Position numbers and translations under genes: made by a program. 64,000 bases of DNA from Streptomyces silvae (GTDB lineage Bacteria; Actinomycetota; Actinomycetes; Streptomycetales; Streptomycetaceae): the NCBI RefSeq assembly GCF_016745505.1, contig NZ_JAERUC010000200.1, positions 1-64,000 of the forward strand, read 5' to 3'. Below are positions 51,632 through 59,850 of this stretch, piece after piece. Every line of letters begins with the position of its first letter. The stretch's first letter is position 1. Below the pieces are notes generated by a model that saw only the letters and a list, made by a program, of their open reading frames with translations, searched no databases and was not told the origin of the DNA.

Positions 51632-51931
51632 ATGTTCGTACTCGAGTTGACCTACACCGCACCGGTCGAGCGCGTCGACGCCCTGATGACGGAGCATGTG
51701 GCCTGGCTGGACGCGCAGTACGCGGCCGGGGTGTTCATCGCCTCCGGACGCAAGAACCCGCGCGACGGCGGTGTGATCCTGGCGGTGGGCGACGACCGTG
51801 CCGGGATCGAGCGGATCGCGGCCTCCGACCCCTTCGCGACGCACGGGGTGTGCGCCTACCGGATCACGGAGTTCGTCGCGACGAAGACCTCGGACGCGCT
51901 CGCGCCGTACCGGCAGCAGCCGGCCGGCTGA
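51632..51931 (+). CDS. YciI-like protein
   Basis: A 99-residue YciI-family dimeric alpha-beta barrel protein. Typical features: FVLELTYTAPVERVDALMTEHVAWLDAQYAAGVFIASGRKNP and a conserved His-Asp type pocket (EHVAWLD), plus DPFATHGVCAYRITEF. The family is related to muconolactone isomerase-like folds, but few members have known substrates. The ATG is probably the first base of the transcript. It faces nfi across a short shared promoter. Confidence 0.88.
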   Translation: MFVLELTYTAPVERVDALMTEHVAWLDAQYAAGVFIASGRKNPRDGGVILAVGDDRAGIERIAASDPFATHGVCAYRITEFVATKTSDALAPYRQQPAG

Positions 51932-51944
51932 ATCCCGGGCCCGG

Positions 51945-52493
51945 TCAGCCGATCAGCCCGCAGATGTCGGTGGTGGTGCCGTGCGCCATGGTCACGGTCC
52001 GGTGGCCGGAGGCGCTGATGAACAGGGTCCAGACGCCGTCGACGAGGTACATGCCGCGGTCGAGGTTGCCTTCCCCCACGCCGACCAGGACGGGTCCGAG
52101 CACCGACCAGAACTGCGAGCCGTCGGTGCGGTACTCGACGATCGCGGAGCCGCTCGCGTCCGCGTCGTGGAAGGCCCCTGTCTCCTGGTTGGTGACCCGG
52201 ACGACGAGGTCGCCCTTGTACGCCACCCGCTTCGGTGACCCGTCCGGGTGCCGGTCCAGGACGCGCTGGACGACCTCGTCCACGACGGGTTCGCCGTGGA
52301 TGGCGAAGTCGCAGCGCTGACCCGCCGCGACGTCCCAGGGCGCCGAGGGCGCGGGCTCCCAGCCGAGCGCGTGGCCGGGGCCCGGGCGGTCGGCGGCGGA
52401 GGTGGTGGCGGTGGCGGGCGTCGCGTGGGCGGGCGCCGCGCCCAGGGCGGTGGCCGCGGCGACTGCCGTCAGGAACTGCGCTGTTCGTCGCAC
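51945..52493 (-). CDS. Secreted protein of unknown function
   Basis: A 182-residue protein with a signal peptide (VRRTAQFLTAVAAATALGAAPAHA, cleavage likely after AHA at about 24). The mature part has about 150 residues with two cysteines (GQRCDFAIHGEP and DICGLIG at the very end) that could form a disulfide, and beta-rich stretches such as KGDLVVRVTNQETG. The GTG start has AAGGAG five bases upstream. I do not recognise a catalytic motif. It is divergent from the SARP-CGNR gene. Confidence 0.8.
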   Translation of the reverse strand: MRRTAQFLTAVAAATALGAAPAHATPATATTSAADRPGPGHALGWEPAPSAPWDVAAGQRCDFAIHGEPVVDEVVQRVLDRHPDGSPKRVAYKGDLVVRVTNQETGAFHDADASGSAIVEYRTDGSQFWSVLGPVLVGVGEGNLDRGMYLVDGVWTLFISASGHRTVTMAHGTTTDICGLIG

Positions 52494-52640
52494 GGTGACT
52501 CCTTGGGAACGTTCGGGAACGTGAGGAAGCGGTCGGACTGTGCCGGCCACAGCGTGCCCGCCGCTCCTGACCATTTGCTGACCATCCGCTGACCACGCCC
52601 GTTCACCCGTGCGTCCCGTCCCTATATGCTCTGCGTCGCC

Positions 52641-53969
52641 ATGGAGTTCCGACTGCTGGGTCCGTTCGAGGCCCGTCACGACGGCGCGCGGGTCCAGGTC
52701 TCCGGCCGCCGTCAGGAGCGCTGCCTGCTGGCGATCCTGCTGCTCGACGCGGGACGGGTCGTGGCCACCGAGCGCCTCGCCGACCTGCTCTGGGACGGCG
52801 ACGCCCCGGATTCCGCCCGCAGGACCCTCCACACCTACATCGGCCGGCTCCGCGCGCGGCTGCGGCCGTACGGGCTGCACATCGACACCCGGCACGGCGG
52901 CTACGCCCTCGACCCGGACGGCCACACCGTCGACGCCAGGGAGTTCGTCGCTCTCTGCGGCCGCGCACGGGCCACCGAGGACGCGGTGCGGCGGGTGCGC
53001 CACTACGACGAGGCCCTCGCCCTGTGGCACGGGCCGCTCCTCGCCGATGTGGCCGACGACGCGCTGCGCGACCGGCTCCGCGGCCATCTGACCGAACTGC
53101 GGCTGTCCGCGCTGGAACAGCGGGCGGAGGCCCGTCTCGAACTCGGCGAGCACGCCAGGGTGGTCGCCGAACTCGCTCCGGTGGTCCCCCGCCACCCGGA
53201 GAGGGAGCGCCTGGTCGCCGCGCACATGACCGCGCTGCACCGGAGCGGTCGGCAGGCCGAGGCCCTCGATCTCTACCGGCTCACCAGAAAGGCGCTCGTG
53301 AGCCGGCTCGGTGTCGAACCGGGCGCGGCCCTGCGGACCCTGCACGAGCGCATGCTGCGGGGCGATCCCCGGCTGGACCGGCCGCCGGGGCCCGTGTACG
53401 CGGTGCGGGTGGGCGGGGAGTGGCTGCCGTGGAGCACGAGCGGGCATCCGGCGCTCGAATTCTGCAACACCTATGCCGGCTGGCGCGATCCTCCGTCACC
53501 GGGATCCGAATGGCTGCGCGCGTACTCCACGCTGGCCGTCTGGGCGGGCCATCTGGATCTCGCGGAGGAGCCGCTCGTGTCGGGGCTGCTCACGCAGGCT
53601 CAGCAGCGGCCGGAGGAGGCCGCGGCCGTGCTGGAGGAGGCCCGGACGTTCCGTACGCGGCTGTACACCGCTCTGACCGACCCCGAGGACGTGCCGGCCT
53701 TCCAGGTGGTGGCCGCCGTGGCGCAGGAGGCGGCGAGGGTCTCCTCGTTCGTCCGGGGCGAGGACGGGCTGGGCCGTTGGCGGCTGTCCCCGTCCGCCGG
53801 GCTGCGGCTGCCGCTGCTGGGCGTGGCCCGCAGCGCGGCCGAACTGCTGGGAGACCCGGCCCGGTTCATGATCCGGGTCTGCCCGGGGGCCGGCTGCGGC
53901 TGGGTCTTCCCCGACGAGAGCGGCAGGCGCCGCTGGTGCAGCCTCGGCACCTGCGGCAGACCGCACTGA
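52641..53969 (+). CDS. SARP-type regulator fused to an ABATE/CGNR zinc-finger domain
   Basis: A 442-residue fusion. Residues 1-95 are an OmpR-like winged helix (MEFRLLGPFE..., RRTLHTYIGRLRARLR), and 100-245 are the bacterial transcriptional activator (BTAD) domain, ending RKALVSRLGVEPGAALRTLHERML as in AfsR/SARP proteins. The rest resembles ABATE proteins: GHPALEFCNTYAGW, a helical middle, and a C-terminal CGNR-type zinc finger with C414, C419, C433, C438 (the last written CGRPH). SARPs usually activate biosynthetic genes, but no such cluster lies nearby. Confidence 0.85.
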   Translation: MEFRLLGPFEARHDGARVQVSGRRQERCLLAILLLDAGRVVATERLADLLWDGDAPDSARRTLHTYIGRLRARLRPYGLHIDTRHGGYALDPDGHTVDAREFVALCGRARATEDAVRRVRHYDEALALWHGPLLADVADDALRDRLRGHLTELRLSALEQRAEARLELGEHARVVAELAPVVPRHPERERLVAAHMTALHRSGRQAEALDLYRLTRKALVSRLGVEPGAALRTLHERMLRGDPRLDRPPGPVYAVRVGGEWLPWSTSGHPALEFCNTYAGWRDPPSPGSEWLRAYSTLAVWAGHLDLAEEPLVSGLLTQAQQRPEEAAAVLEEARTFRTRLYTALTDPEDVPAFQVVAAVAQEAARVSSFVRGEDGLGRWRLSPSAGLRLPLLGVARSAAELLGDPARFMIRVCPGAGCGWVFPDESGRRRWCSLGTCGRPH

Positions 53970-54006
53970 CACCGTACGGCGCGCGGGCCCGAGGAGACCC
54001 GTACCG

Positions 54007-55092
54007 CTACCGCAGCCGCGCGATCCGGCCCTTCTCTCCGGCGGCCCAGCAGCCGCCGTCCGGGGCGCAGTCGACCGTGTCGTACGAGCCGGTGTCCACG
54101 GTCCGCCAGGTGCGCCCGCCGTCCCGGGTGACATCGGTTCCGGTCGGGCCCACGGCGAGCGCCGAACTCCGGCTGCCGGGCAGCCAGGCGACGCCGGACC
54201 GGTAGGCGGGCGGCGGGGTGGCCGCGTCGCGCCAGCTCCGGCCGCCGTCCCCGGTGACGGACGCGGCGTCGGGCGACTCCTCCCCCGCGCGGTAGTCGCC
54301 GCCGACCGCGATGCCGTGCGTACGGTCCCGGAAGGCGAGGCCGAAGACCCCGCGCGCCGGATCACCCGCCGGGATCCGCGCCCCGGCCTCCTTCCAGGTC
54401 AGGCCGCGGTCGGCGGAGTGCAGCACCCGGGAGGACGCGGCGCCGCCGGTGGCGAGCCAGACGTCCTTGCCGCCCGAGCTGACGAGGCACTGACCGCTCG
54501 CCGCGAACCCGGCCTCGCCCGGCTGCGCGGCGGGCATCCCCCGGTCGGGCAGCACCCGCCAGTTCCGCCCTCCGTCCGAGGTCGACAGGATGCGGAACTT
54601 CCCGTCCACCGGGTCGCTCATCGCCAGTCCGTGGCGGCTGTCGAAGAAGGTCAGGCAGTCGTAGAAGGCGCGGGCGTCGGTGTTACGGAAGGACTCGGTC
54701 CAGGTCGCGCCCCCGTCCTCCGTACGGAAGACCCGGGACGCCTCGCCCTCACCGATGGCCAGCGCCACCGCCCGCCGCCGGTCGAAGGCCTCGATGTCCC
54801 GGAACTCCAGCCCGGCCGCCCCGTCCGGTGAGACGTCGCGCCAGTGGCGCCCCGCGTCCGTGGTCCGCAGCACCGTGCCCCCGGTGCCGGCGGCCCAGGC
54901 GGTGTCGCGTCCGACGGCGGCGAGACCGCGGAAACGCGCGTCCGTCCCCGTCGTGGTGGACACCCATCGCGGTGTGCGGTCGCCGTGCCCACCGGCCGTG
55001 GCCTGCGCCGACGGTGCGGCCAGTGCGGCGGTCACCGCCGCCCCGCAGAGCACCGGTGCGATCAGCCGTCTCGTCTTCCCCATGGGCCTCAT
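54007..55092 (-). CDS. Secreted BNR/sialidase-type beta-propeller protein
   Basis: A 361-residue protein with a signal peptide (KTRRLIAPVLCGAAVTAALAAPSAQA). It holds six or seven repeats of the BNR/Asp-box type, for example TTDAGRHW, TEDGGATW, TSDGGRNW, SADRGLTW, TGDGGRSW and TRDGGRTW, so it folds as a beta-propeller like Ycf48 or oxidoreductases annotated as sialidase-like. No sialidase catalytic set is obvious. Start is ATG at 55092 or three codons later at 55083. Confidence 0.82.
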   Translation of the reverse strand: MRPMGKTRRLIAPVLCGAAVTAALAAPSAQATAGGHGDRTPRWVSTTTGTDARFRGLAAVGRDTAWAAGTGGTVLRTTDAGRHWRDVSPDGAAGLEFRDIEAFDRRRAVALAIGEGEASRVFRTEDGGATWTESFRNTDARAFYDCLTFFDSRHGLAMSDPVDGKFRILSTSDGGRNWRVLPDRGMPAAQPGEAGFAASGQCLVSSGGKDVWLATGGAASSRVLHSADRGLTWKEAGARIPAGDPARGVFGLAFRDRTHGIAVGGDYRAGEESPDAASVTGDGGRSWRDAATPPPAYRSGVAWLPGSRSSALAVGPTGTDVTRDGGRTWRTVDTGSYDTVDCAPDGGCWAAGEKGRIARLR

Positions 55093-55276
55093 GGCGCTGG
55101 AAGCTAACCCACCGGCGGGCGGGCGTCCAGGGTGCGCCGGGCGAAACGGGGCAGTCGATCAGAGGGAGACGGGGGCGGTGACGCAGCTCACGCCGTCCGC
55201 CGGTGCACGGATGGAGGCGTTCCGTCGTCTACTCCAATGCCGGGAACCGTTCGTCCGAGGCGAGAGGGAGCAGGTC

Positions 55277-55693
55277 TTGTCCAGCGTTATCGAGCAGTCC
55301 GTGCAGGCCCGTATGGTCGCGTCCGCGCCGCGTATGGAGACTCTGCCCGCCACTCTGCACTACGACCGCACGGACCCCTTCGCCGTCCGCATGGCGTTCC
55401 CGGCACCGGCGACGCTCGAAGGCACCGAGGTGTCCTGGGAGTTCTCCCGGGAGCTGCTCACCACCGGCATGGACGCGCCGGCCGGTGTCGGTGACGTTCG
55501 GGTCCGGCCCTTCGGCTACGACCGTACGGTGCTGGAGTTCCACGCGGTCGAGGGCATCGCGATGGTGCATGTGCGGACCTCCGAGCTGCGCCGCTTCCTG
55601 AAGCGGGCGCAGGAGCTGGTCCCGGTCGGGGACGAGCACCGCTTCATGGACCTGGACGGCGACCTGACCGATCTGCTGGGCGGGCCCGCCTAG
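55277..55693 (+). CDS. ssgD: SsgA-like (SALP) developmental regulator, SsgD-like
   Basis: A 138-residue SsgA-like protein. The family core LPATLHYDRTDPFAVRMAFPAPATLEGTEVSWEFSRELLTTGMDAPAG and DVRVRPFGYDRTVLEFHAVEG is intact, with a C-terminal LVPVGDEHRFMDLDGDLTDLL. SALPs control sporulation, septation and cell-wall events. The match to S. coelicolor SsgD is from memory. The TTG start has an AGAGGGAGCAGG site and gives the family N-terminus (SSVIEQSVQARMV); an upstream in-frame GTG at 55179 is less likely. Confidence 0.85.
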   Translation: MSSVIEQSVQARMVASAPRMETLPATLHYDRTDPFAVRMAFPAPATLEGTEVSWEFSRELLTTGMDAPAGVGDVRVRPFGYDRTVLEFHAVEGIAMVHVRTSELRRFLKRAQELVPVGDEHRFMDLDGDLTDLLGGPA

Positions 55694-55760
55694 GGCGTGT
55701 TTTGAAAGTCCCGCCCCTCCCTCCCTCGTTCCTCTCTCCCGGAACGCGGCCGGAATTCGG

Positions 55761-55947
55761 TTGCGTGGCCACGGGGACGGCTCGTAGCGTTCCTGTTGCC
55801 CCTGTTGTCGTCGGATCGGAGAAGGACGTTGCTCCACATCTGAGGTGTCCGCATACCGCGCCGCGTGCCTGACGCATGTGTGCCCCCGCGTGACCCCAGT
55901 GTCCGAGCCGTTCTCCGTGATTCCCTCGACGCAGCCGGGAGACCCTT
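55761..55947 (+). promoter_or_regulatory. Promoter and leader with two tiny ORFs before an ABC-F gene
   Basis: TTGCGT (55761-55766) and TAGCGT (55785-55790) are 18 bases apart and form a plausible promoter. This leaves about 150 bases of leader. It contains a four-codon ORF TTG CTC CAC ATC TGA (55829-55843) right after GGAGAAGGAC, and a five-codon ORF ATG TGT GCC CCC GCG TGA (55876-55893). Leaders of antibiotic-responsive ABC-F genes often carry such uORFs for ribosome-stalling attenuation. Confidence 0.5.
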
Positions 55948-57594
55948 GTGCCTGCATCCACCACGCATATCCACTGCTCCTCCCTCTCGTTCGCCTGGCC
56001 CGACGGGAGCGAGGTCTTCGACGACCTCCACCTGGCGGTGGGCCCCGGCCGGACCGGGCTGATCGGTCTCAACGGCTGCGGGAAGTCCACCCTGCTGCGC
56101 CTGATGGCCGGTGAACTCACGCCCACGGCCGGACATGTCCGGGCGGCCGGCGACATCGGCTACCTCCCCCAGGACCTCGTCCTGGACACCGCGCTGCGGG
56201 TGGACCAGGTCCTGGGTGTCGCCACGGCGCGCGCGGCGCTCCACGCCATCGAGGCGGGCGACACCCGTGAGGAGCACTTCGCCGCGGTCGGGGACGACTG
56301 GGACGTCGAGGAGCGCGCCGGGGCCGTGCTGAGCCAGCTGGGCCTGTCCGCGATCGGTCTCGACCGGACCGTCGGCGAACTGTCCGGCGGGGAGTGCGTC
56401 CTGCTGCGCCTGGCGGCGCTCCTGCTGGCCCGCCCCGCCGTCCTGCTGCTCGACGAGCCGACCAACAACCTCGACGTGTACGCCCGGGGGCGGCTGTACG
56501 ACGCCGTGGACGCCTGGACGGGGGTGCTGGTCGTGGTCAGCCACGACCGGGAACTGCTGGAGCGGGTGGACCGGATCGCGGATCTCCGGGACGGCGCGGT
56601 CACCTGGTACGGCGGCAGCCTGTCGGCGTACGAGCAGGCGCTGGCGGTGGAACAGGAGGCGGCCGAGCGGATGGTGCGGGCCGCCGAGGCCGACGTACGG
56701 CGCCAGAGGCGCGAACTCTCCGACGCCCACGTCAAGCTGGCCCGTCGCAGGCGGTACGGGCAGAAGATGTGGGACACCAAACGCGAGCCGAAGGCCGTGA
56801 TGGGGCAGCGCAAGCAGACCGCCCAGGAGTCGGCCGGCAAGCACCGCGTCCTGCACACCGAGCGGCTGGCCGAGGCGGAGGAGCGGCTCGACGAGGCGGT
56901 CGAGGCGGTGCGGGACGACGAGGCGATCCGGATCGAGCTGCCGCAGACCCAGGTGTATCCGGGCGGCGGGGTGCTGATGCTCCGTGACCTCGAGCTGGCG
57001 TACGGGGCAAGGGTTCCGGGCGAGTGGGATCTGCGCGGGCCGGAGCGGATCGCGCTCATCGGCCGTAACGGCGCGGGGAAGACGACGCTGCTGCGTACGA
57101 TCGCCGGCGAGCTGGAGCCGGTGTCTGGCGAGGCGGCCGTCCAGGTGCCGGTGGGTTTCCTGCCGCAGCGTCTCGACGTGCTCGACGACACGCTGTCCCT
57201 GGTGGCGAATGTGGCACGCGTCGCGCCTGGCACCACGGACAACGGCATCCGGGCGAGGCTCGCGCACTTCCTCTTCAAGGGCGGGCGTGGTGACCTCCCG
57301 GCCGGGACCCTCTCGGGCGGTGAGCGCCTGAGGGCCACGCTGGCGGCGCTGCTGCTCACGGATCCGGCCCCCCGGCTGCTGATGCTGGACGAGCCGACGA
57401 ACAGCCTCGATCTGTCCGGTGTGCACCGTCTGACGTCGGCGCTGGCGGCGTACCGGGGGGCGCTGATCGTGGCGAGCCACGACCTGCCGTTCCTGGCGTC
57501 GCTGGGGATCACCCGGTGGCTGCTGCTGGACGCGGACGGACTCCGGGACATCGACCCTGGTCAGCTGCCGGGAAGCGGGGGCGACGACGCCTGA
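55948..57594 (+). CDS. ABC-F family ATPase, antibiotic-resistance type
   Basis: A 548-residue protein with two ABC domains and no membrane segment. Walker A: GLNGCGKST and GRNGAGKTT. Walker B: LLLDEPTNNLD and LMLDEPTNSLD. Signatures: LSGGE in both halves. The linker between domains (RRQRRELSDAHVKLARRRRYGQKMWDTKREPK) is long and basic, as in Streptomyces ribosome-protection ABC-F proteins. The GTG start has GGGAG seven bases upstream. A long leader with tiny ORFs suggests induction by a ribosome-targeting antibiotic. Confidence 0.9.
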   Translation: MPASTTHIHCSSLSFAWPDGSEVFDDLHLAVGPGRTGLIGLNGCGKSTLLRLMAGELTPTAGHVRAAGDIGYLPQDLVLDTALRVDQVLGVATARAALHAIEAGDTREEHFAAVGDDWDVEERAGAVLSQLGLSAIGLDRTVGELSGGECVLLRLAALLLARPAVLLLDEPTNNLDVYARGRLYDAVDAWTGVLVVVSHDRELLERVDRIADLRDGAVTWYGGSLSAYEQALAVEQEAAERMVRAAEADVRRQRRELSDAHVKLARRRRYGQKMWDTKREPKAVMGQRKQTAQESAGKHRVLHTERLAEAEERLDEAVEAVRDDEAIRIELPQTQVYPGGGVLMLRDLELAYGARVPGEWDLRGPERIALIGRNGAGKTTLLRTIAGELEPVSGEAAVQVPVGFLPQRLDVLDDTLSLVANVARVAPGTTDNGIRARLAHFLFKGGRGDLPAGTLSGGERLRATLAALLLTDPAPRLLMLDEPTNSLDLSGVHRLTSALAAYRGALIVASHDLPFLASLGITRWLLLDADGLRDIDPGQLPGSGGDDA

Positions 57595-57689
57595 CCTGCC
57601 CCCTCCCGTACGCCTATGACCTGCACGGATGACAGTGCGTGAGCAGGCACCCCGAGGACCGGGCTTGGCTCTCGCCTTACCGCCGCCTT

Positions 57690-57725
57690 AACCTACGGTC
57701 ACGTAACCTACGAAGCCGTAGGTAA
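57690..57725 (+). promoter_or_regulatory. Triple CCTACG box upstream of the acyl-ACP desaturase
   Basis: AACCTACGG (57690-57698), AACCTACGA (57705-57713) and the inverted CCGTAGGTAA (57716-57725). The last two form a perfect dyad ACCTACG-N4-CGTAGGT, and the first is a direct copy 15 bases upstream. The array is 23 bases before the GTG start and probably binds a fatty-acid responsive repressor. Confidence 0.7.
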
Positions 57726-57748
57726 TTCTCCCGTCCCCAGGAGCCCCC

Positions 57749-58726
57749 GTGACGATCACCTCTCCCCACACAAGCAGTTCGAAGGCGTGGACCGACGCCC
57801 AGCTGCTCTACGCGCTCGAAGAGGTGGTGGAGAAGGAACTCAACCGCCATCTCAAGGTCGCCAAGGACTGGATGCCCCACGAGTACGTGCCGTTCTCCGA
57901 CGGCCGCAACTTCCCCGGCCTCTTCGAGGACGGGGAGGCGTGGGAGAGCGGCCAGTCCAAGGTCACCGACATCGGACGTATCGCCCTCGTCGTGAACCTG
58001 CTGACCGAGGACAACCTCCCCAGCTACCACCACGAGATCGCCTCCCTCTTCGGCCGCGACGGCGCCTGGGGCACCTGGGTGCACCGCTGGACCGCGGAGG
58101 AGGGCCGGCACGGCATCGTGATGCGCGACTACCTCCTCACCTCGCGCGCCGTGGACCCGGACAAGCTGGAGCAGTTCCGCATGGCACACATGGCGGAGGG
58201 CTTCGAGTCCGACAACCGCCACTCCATGCTGCACTCCGTGGCGTACGTCGCCTTCCAGGAGCTCGCGACCCGCGTCTCGCACCGCAACACCGGCCACCAG
58301 TCGGGCGACCCCGTCTGCGACCGGATGCTGGCCCGGATCGCGACCGACGAGAACCTGCACATGGTCTTCTACCGCAATCTGCTGGGCGCGGCCTTCGAGC
58401 TCGCCCCGGACCTCACGATGCAGTCCGTGCGCGATGTCGTCGTCAACTTCCGGATGCCCGGACACGGCATGCCCGGCTTCGAGCGGGCCGCCGCGCAGAT
58501 GGCGATCGGCGAGATCTACAACATGCGCATCCACCACGACGACGTGATCCAGCCCGTCCTGCGGTACCTGAAGGTCCTCGACATCGACGGGCTCGGCCCG
58601 GAGGGCCTCAAGGCGCAGGAGGAGCTCGGGCTGTACATGAACGGCCTGGACAGCGAGGCGTCGAAGTTCGACGAGAAGCTGGCGGCCCGCAAGACCCGCA
58701 TGGCGGCCCGGGCCGCACAGGGCTGA
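57749..58726 (+). CDS. Acyl-ACP desaturase
   Basis: A 325-residue ferritin-fold diiron desaturase (DesA/FabA2-like, soluble). The two metal-binding motifs are WTAEEGRHGIVM and ATDENLHMVFY (ExxH type), with additional glutamates in ALEEVVEKELNRH. It introduces a double bond into an acyl-ACP. The GTG start has a CAGGAG site nine bases upstream. It is preceded by a strong operator array, so transcription probably follows membrane fluidity or fatty acid supply. Confidence 0.93.
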   Translation: MTITSPHTSSSKAWTDAQLLYALEEVVEKELNRHLKVAKDWMPHEYVPFSDGRNFPGLFEDGEAWESGQSKVTDIGRIALVVNLLTEDNLPSYHHEIASLFGRDGAWGTWVHRWTAEEGRHGIVMRDYLLTSRAVDPDKLEQFRMAHMAEGFESDNRHSMLHSVAYVAFQELATRVSHRNTGHQSGDPVCDRMLARIATDENLHMVFYRNLLGAAFELAPDLTMQSVRDVVVNFRMPGHGMPGFERAAAQMAIGEIYNMRIHHDDVIQPVLRYLKVLDIDGLGPEGLKAQEELGLYMNGLDSEASKFDEKLAARKTRMAARAAQG

Positions 58727-58864
58727 TCCGCCGGAAAACCACCCGGCCGGGCTCGGGATCCGCTCCCCGACCCGCCGGACCGTGGCGGTGTACGCATCAC
58801 GCGTGCGCCGCCACAGTGCGTTCAGGAGTGCGTTCAACGTATGGAGGGACTCCCCCCATAGCTT

Positions 58865-58882
58865 CACAGAACGTACTCTGTG
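58865..58882 (+). promoter_or_regulatory. CACAGA-ACGTAC-TCTGTG palindrome over the chitosanase start
   Basis: A perfect 6-bp inverted repeat with a six-base centre, ending four bases before the chosen GTG. TACTCT (58874-58879) inside it could be the -10 element, so a bound repressor would block initiation. A near-perfect 9-bp hairpin (TATGGAGGG/CCCCCCATA, 58840-58860) lies just upstream. Confidence 0.55.
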
Positions 58883-58885
58883 CCG

Positions 58886-59782
58886 GTGAAACCTGTGACG
58901 CGTCTTGTTCTTTTCGGTGCACCGATCGCCATTGTCGCTTCGATCGTGTTCAGCGGTGGCGATTCCGAGCCGCCCACCGTGGTCAGGCATGCGGGCGGAT
59001 CCTCGGATTCCGGTCCGGCGGCGCCCGCGGCCGAGGAGGCCGACGACCACGCCGAGGAGATCGACGCGCTGCCGCCCGGCCTCGCCGCTCCCGCGATGAA
59101 GGAGACCGCCTCCCGGCTGGTGTCCAGCGCGGAGGCGTCCACGCTGGACTGGCGCAGCCAGTACGGGGCGATAGAGGACGTCGGCGACGGCACCGGCTAC
59201 ACCGCCGGCATAGTCGGCTTCTGTTCCGGCACGAACGACATGCTGCAGCTGGTCGAGGGCTACACCGCGAAGCATCCGGACAACCCGCTCGCCCCGTTCC
59301 TCCCCGCCCTGCGCACGGTGGACGGCAGCGACTCGCACGAGGGTCTGGACCCCGGCTTCACCGACGCCTGGCGCCGGGCCGCGGAGGACCCGCAGTTCCG
59401 CAAGGCGCAGGACGCGACGCGTGACCGGCTGTACTTCGAGCCCGCGGTACGGCTGGCGAAGATGGACGGCCTCGGCACCCTGGGCCAGTTCATCTACTAC
59501 GACGCCATGGTCCTGCACGGCCCCGGTGTCGAGGCGGACGGCTTCTACGGCATCCGGGACGCCGCGATGGCGGTGGCGGACACGGCCTCGGAGGGCGGCG
59601 ACGAGAAGGCGTACCTCGACGCCTTCCTCGACGAGAGCCGGTCGGCGATCAAGAACCGGAAGGTGCAGCGCGACACGACCCGGATCGACACGGCCCAGCG
59701 GGTGTTCCTGCGCGAGGGGAATCTCGAACTGAGGAAGCCGCTGGTGTGGAAGGTGTACGGCGAGACCTTCCGCCTCACGTGA
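58886..59782 (+). CDS. Secreted or anchored GH46 chitosanase
   Basis: About 298 residues. After an N-terminal hydrophobic signal (VTRLVLFGAPIAIVASIVF) and an acidic linker, the catalytic domain matches GH46 chitosanases: YGAIEDVGDGTGYTAGIVGFCSGTNDML carries the general acid Glu and the Asp nucleophile-base, and LGQFIYYDAMVLHGPG and TAQRVFLREGNLEL are conserved. The linker of about 45 residues is longer than in classical secreted enzymes, and the signal may remain as an anchor. GTG at 58880 is an alternative start. No ribosome binding site is present, so expression may be leaderless. Confidence 0.92.
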   Translation: MKPVTRLVLFGAPIAIVASIVFSGGDSEPPTVVRHAGGSSDSGPAAPAAEEADDHAEEIDALPPGLAAPAMKETASRLVSSAEASTLDWRSQYGAIEDVGDGTGYTAGIVGFCSGTNDMLQLVEGYTAKHPDNPLAPFLPALRTVDGSDSHEGLDPGFTDAWRRAAEDPQFRKAQDATRDRLYFEPAVRLAKMDGLGTLGQFIYYDAMVLHGPGVEADGFYGIRDAAMAVADTASEGGDEKAYLDAFLDESRSAIKNRKVQRDTTRIDTAQRVFLREGNLELRKPLVWKVYGETFRLT

Positions 59783-59787
59783 CGCGG

Positions 59788-59830
59788 CTCCCGGCAGGCG
59801 CGGAGAAACTCCGTGCCGACGTGCCGGGAG
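59788..59830. terminator. Long hairpin between the chitosanase and the WhiB-like gene
   Basis: Outer arms CTCCCGGCA (59788-59796) and TGCCGGGAG (59822-59830) are perfect; inner arms GGCGCGGAG and CTCCGTGCC pair with one G-T. It separates two convergent genes. Confidence 0.8.
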
Positions 59831-59850
59831 GGTCTCGTACGTCCTGTTGA

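Noticed and set aside
52641..53969. SARP gene as a sign of an antibiotic biosynthetic cluster
   Set aside because: No polyketide, peptide or terpene assembly genes lie within 10 kb; the regulator stands alone.
58782..58814. GTGGCGG/CCGCCAC hairpin after the desaturase
   Set aside because: Seven pairs with a large loop; it may contribute to termination but is too weak to list as a feature.
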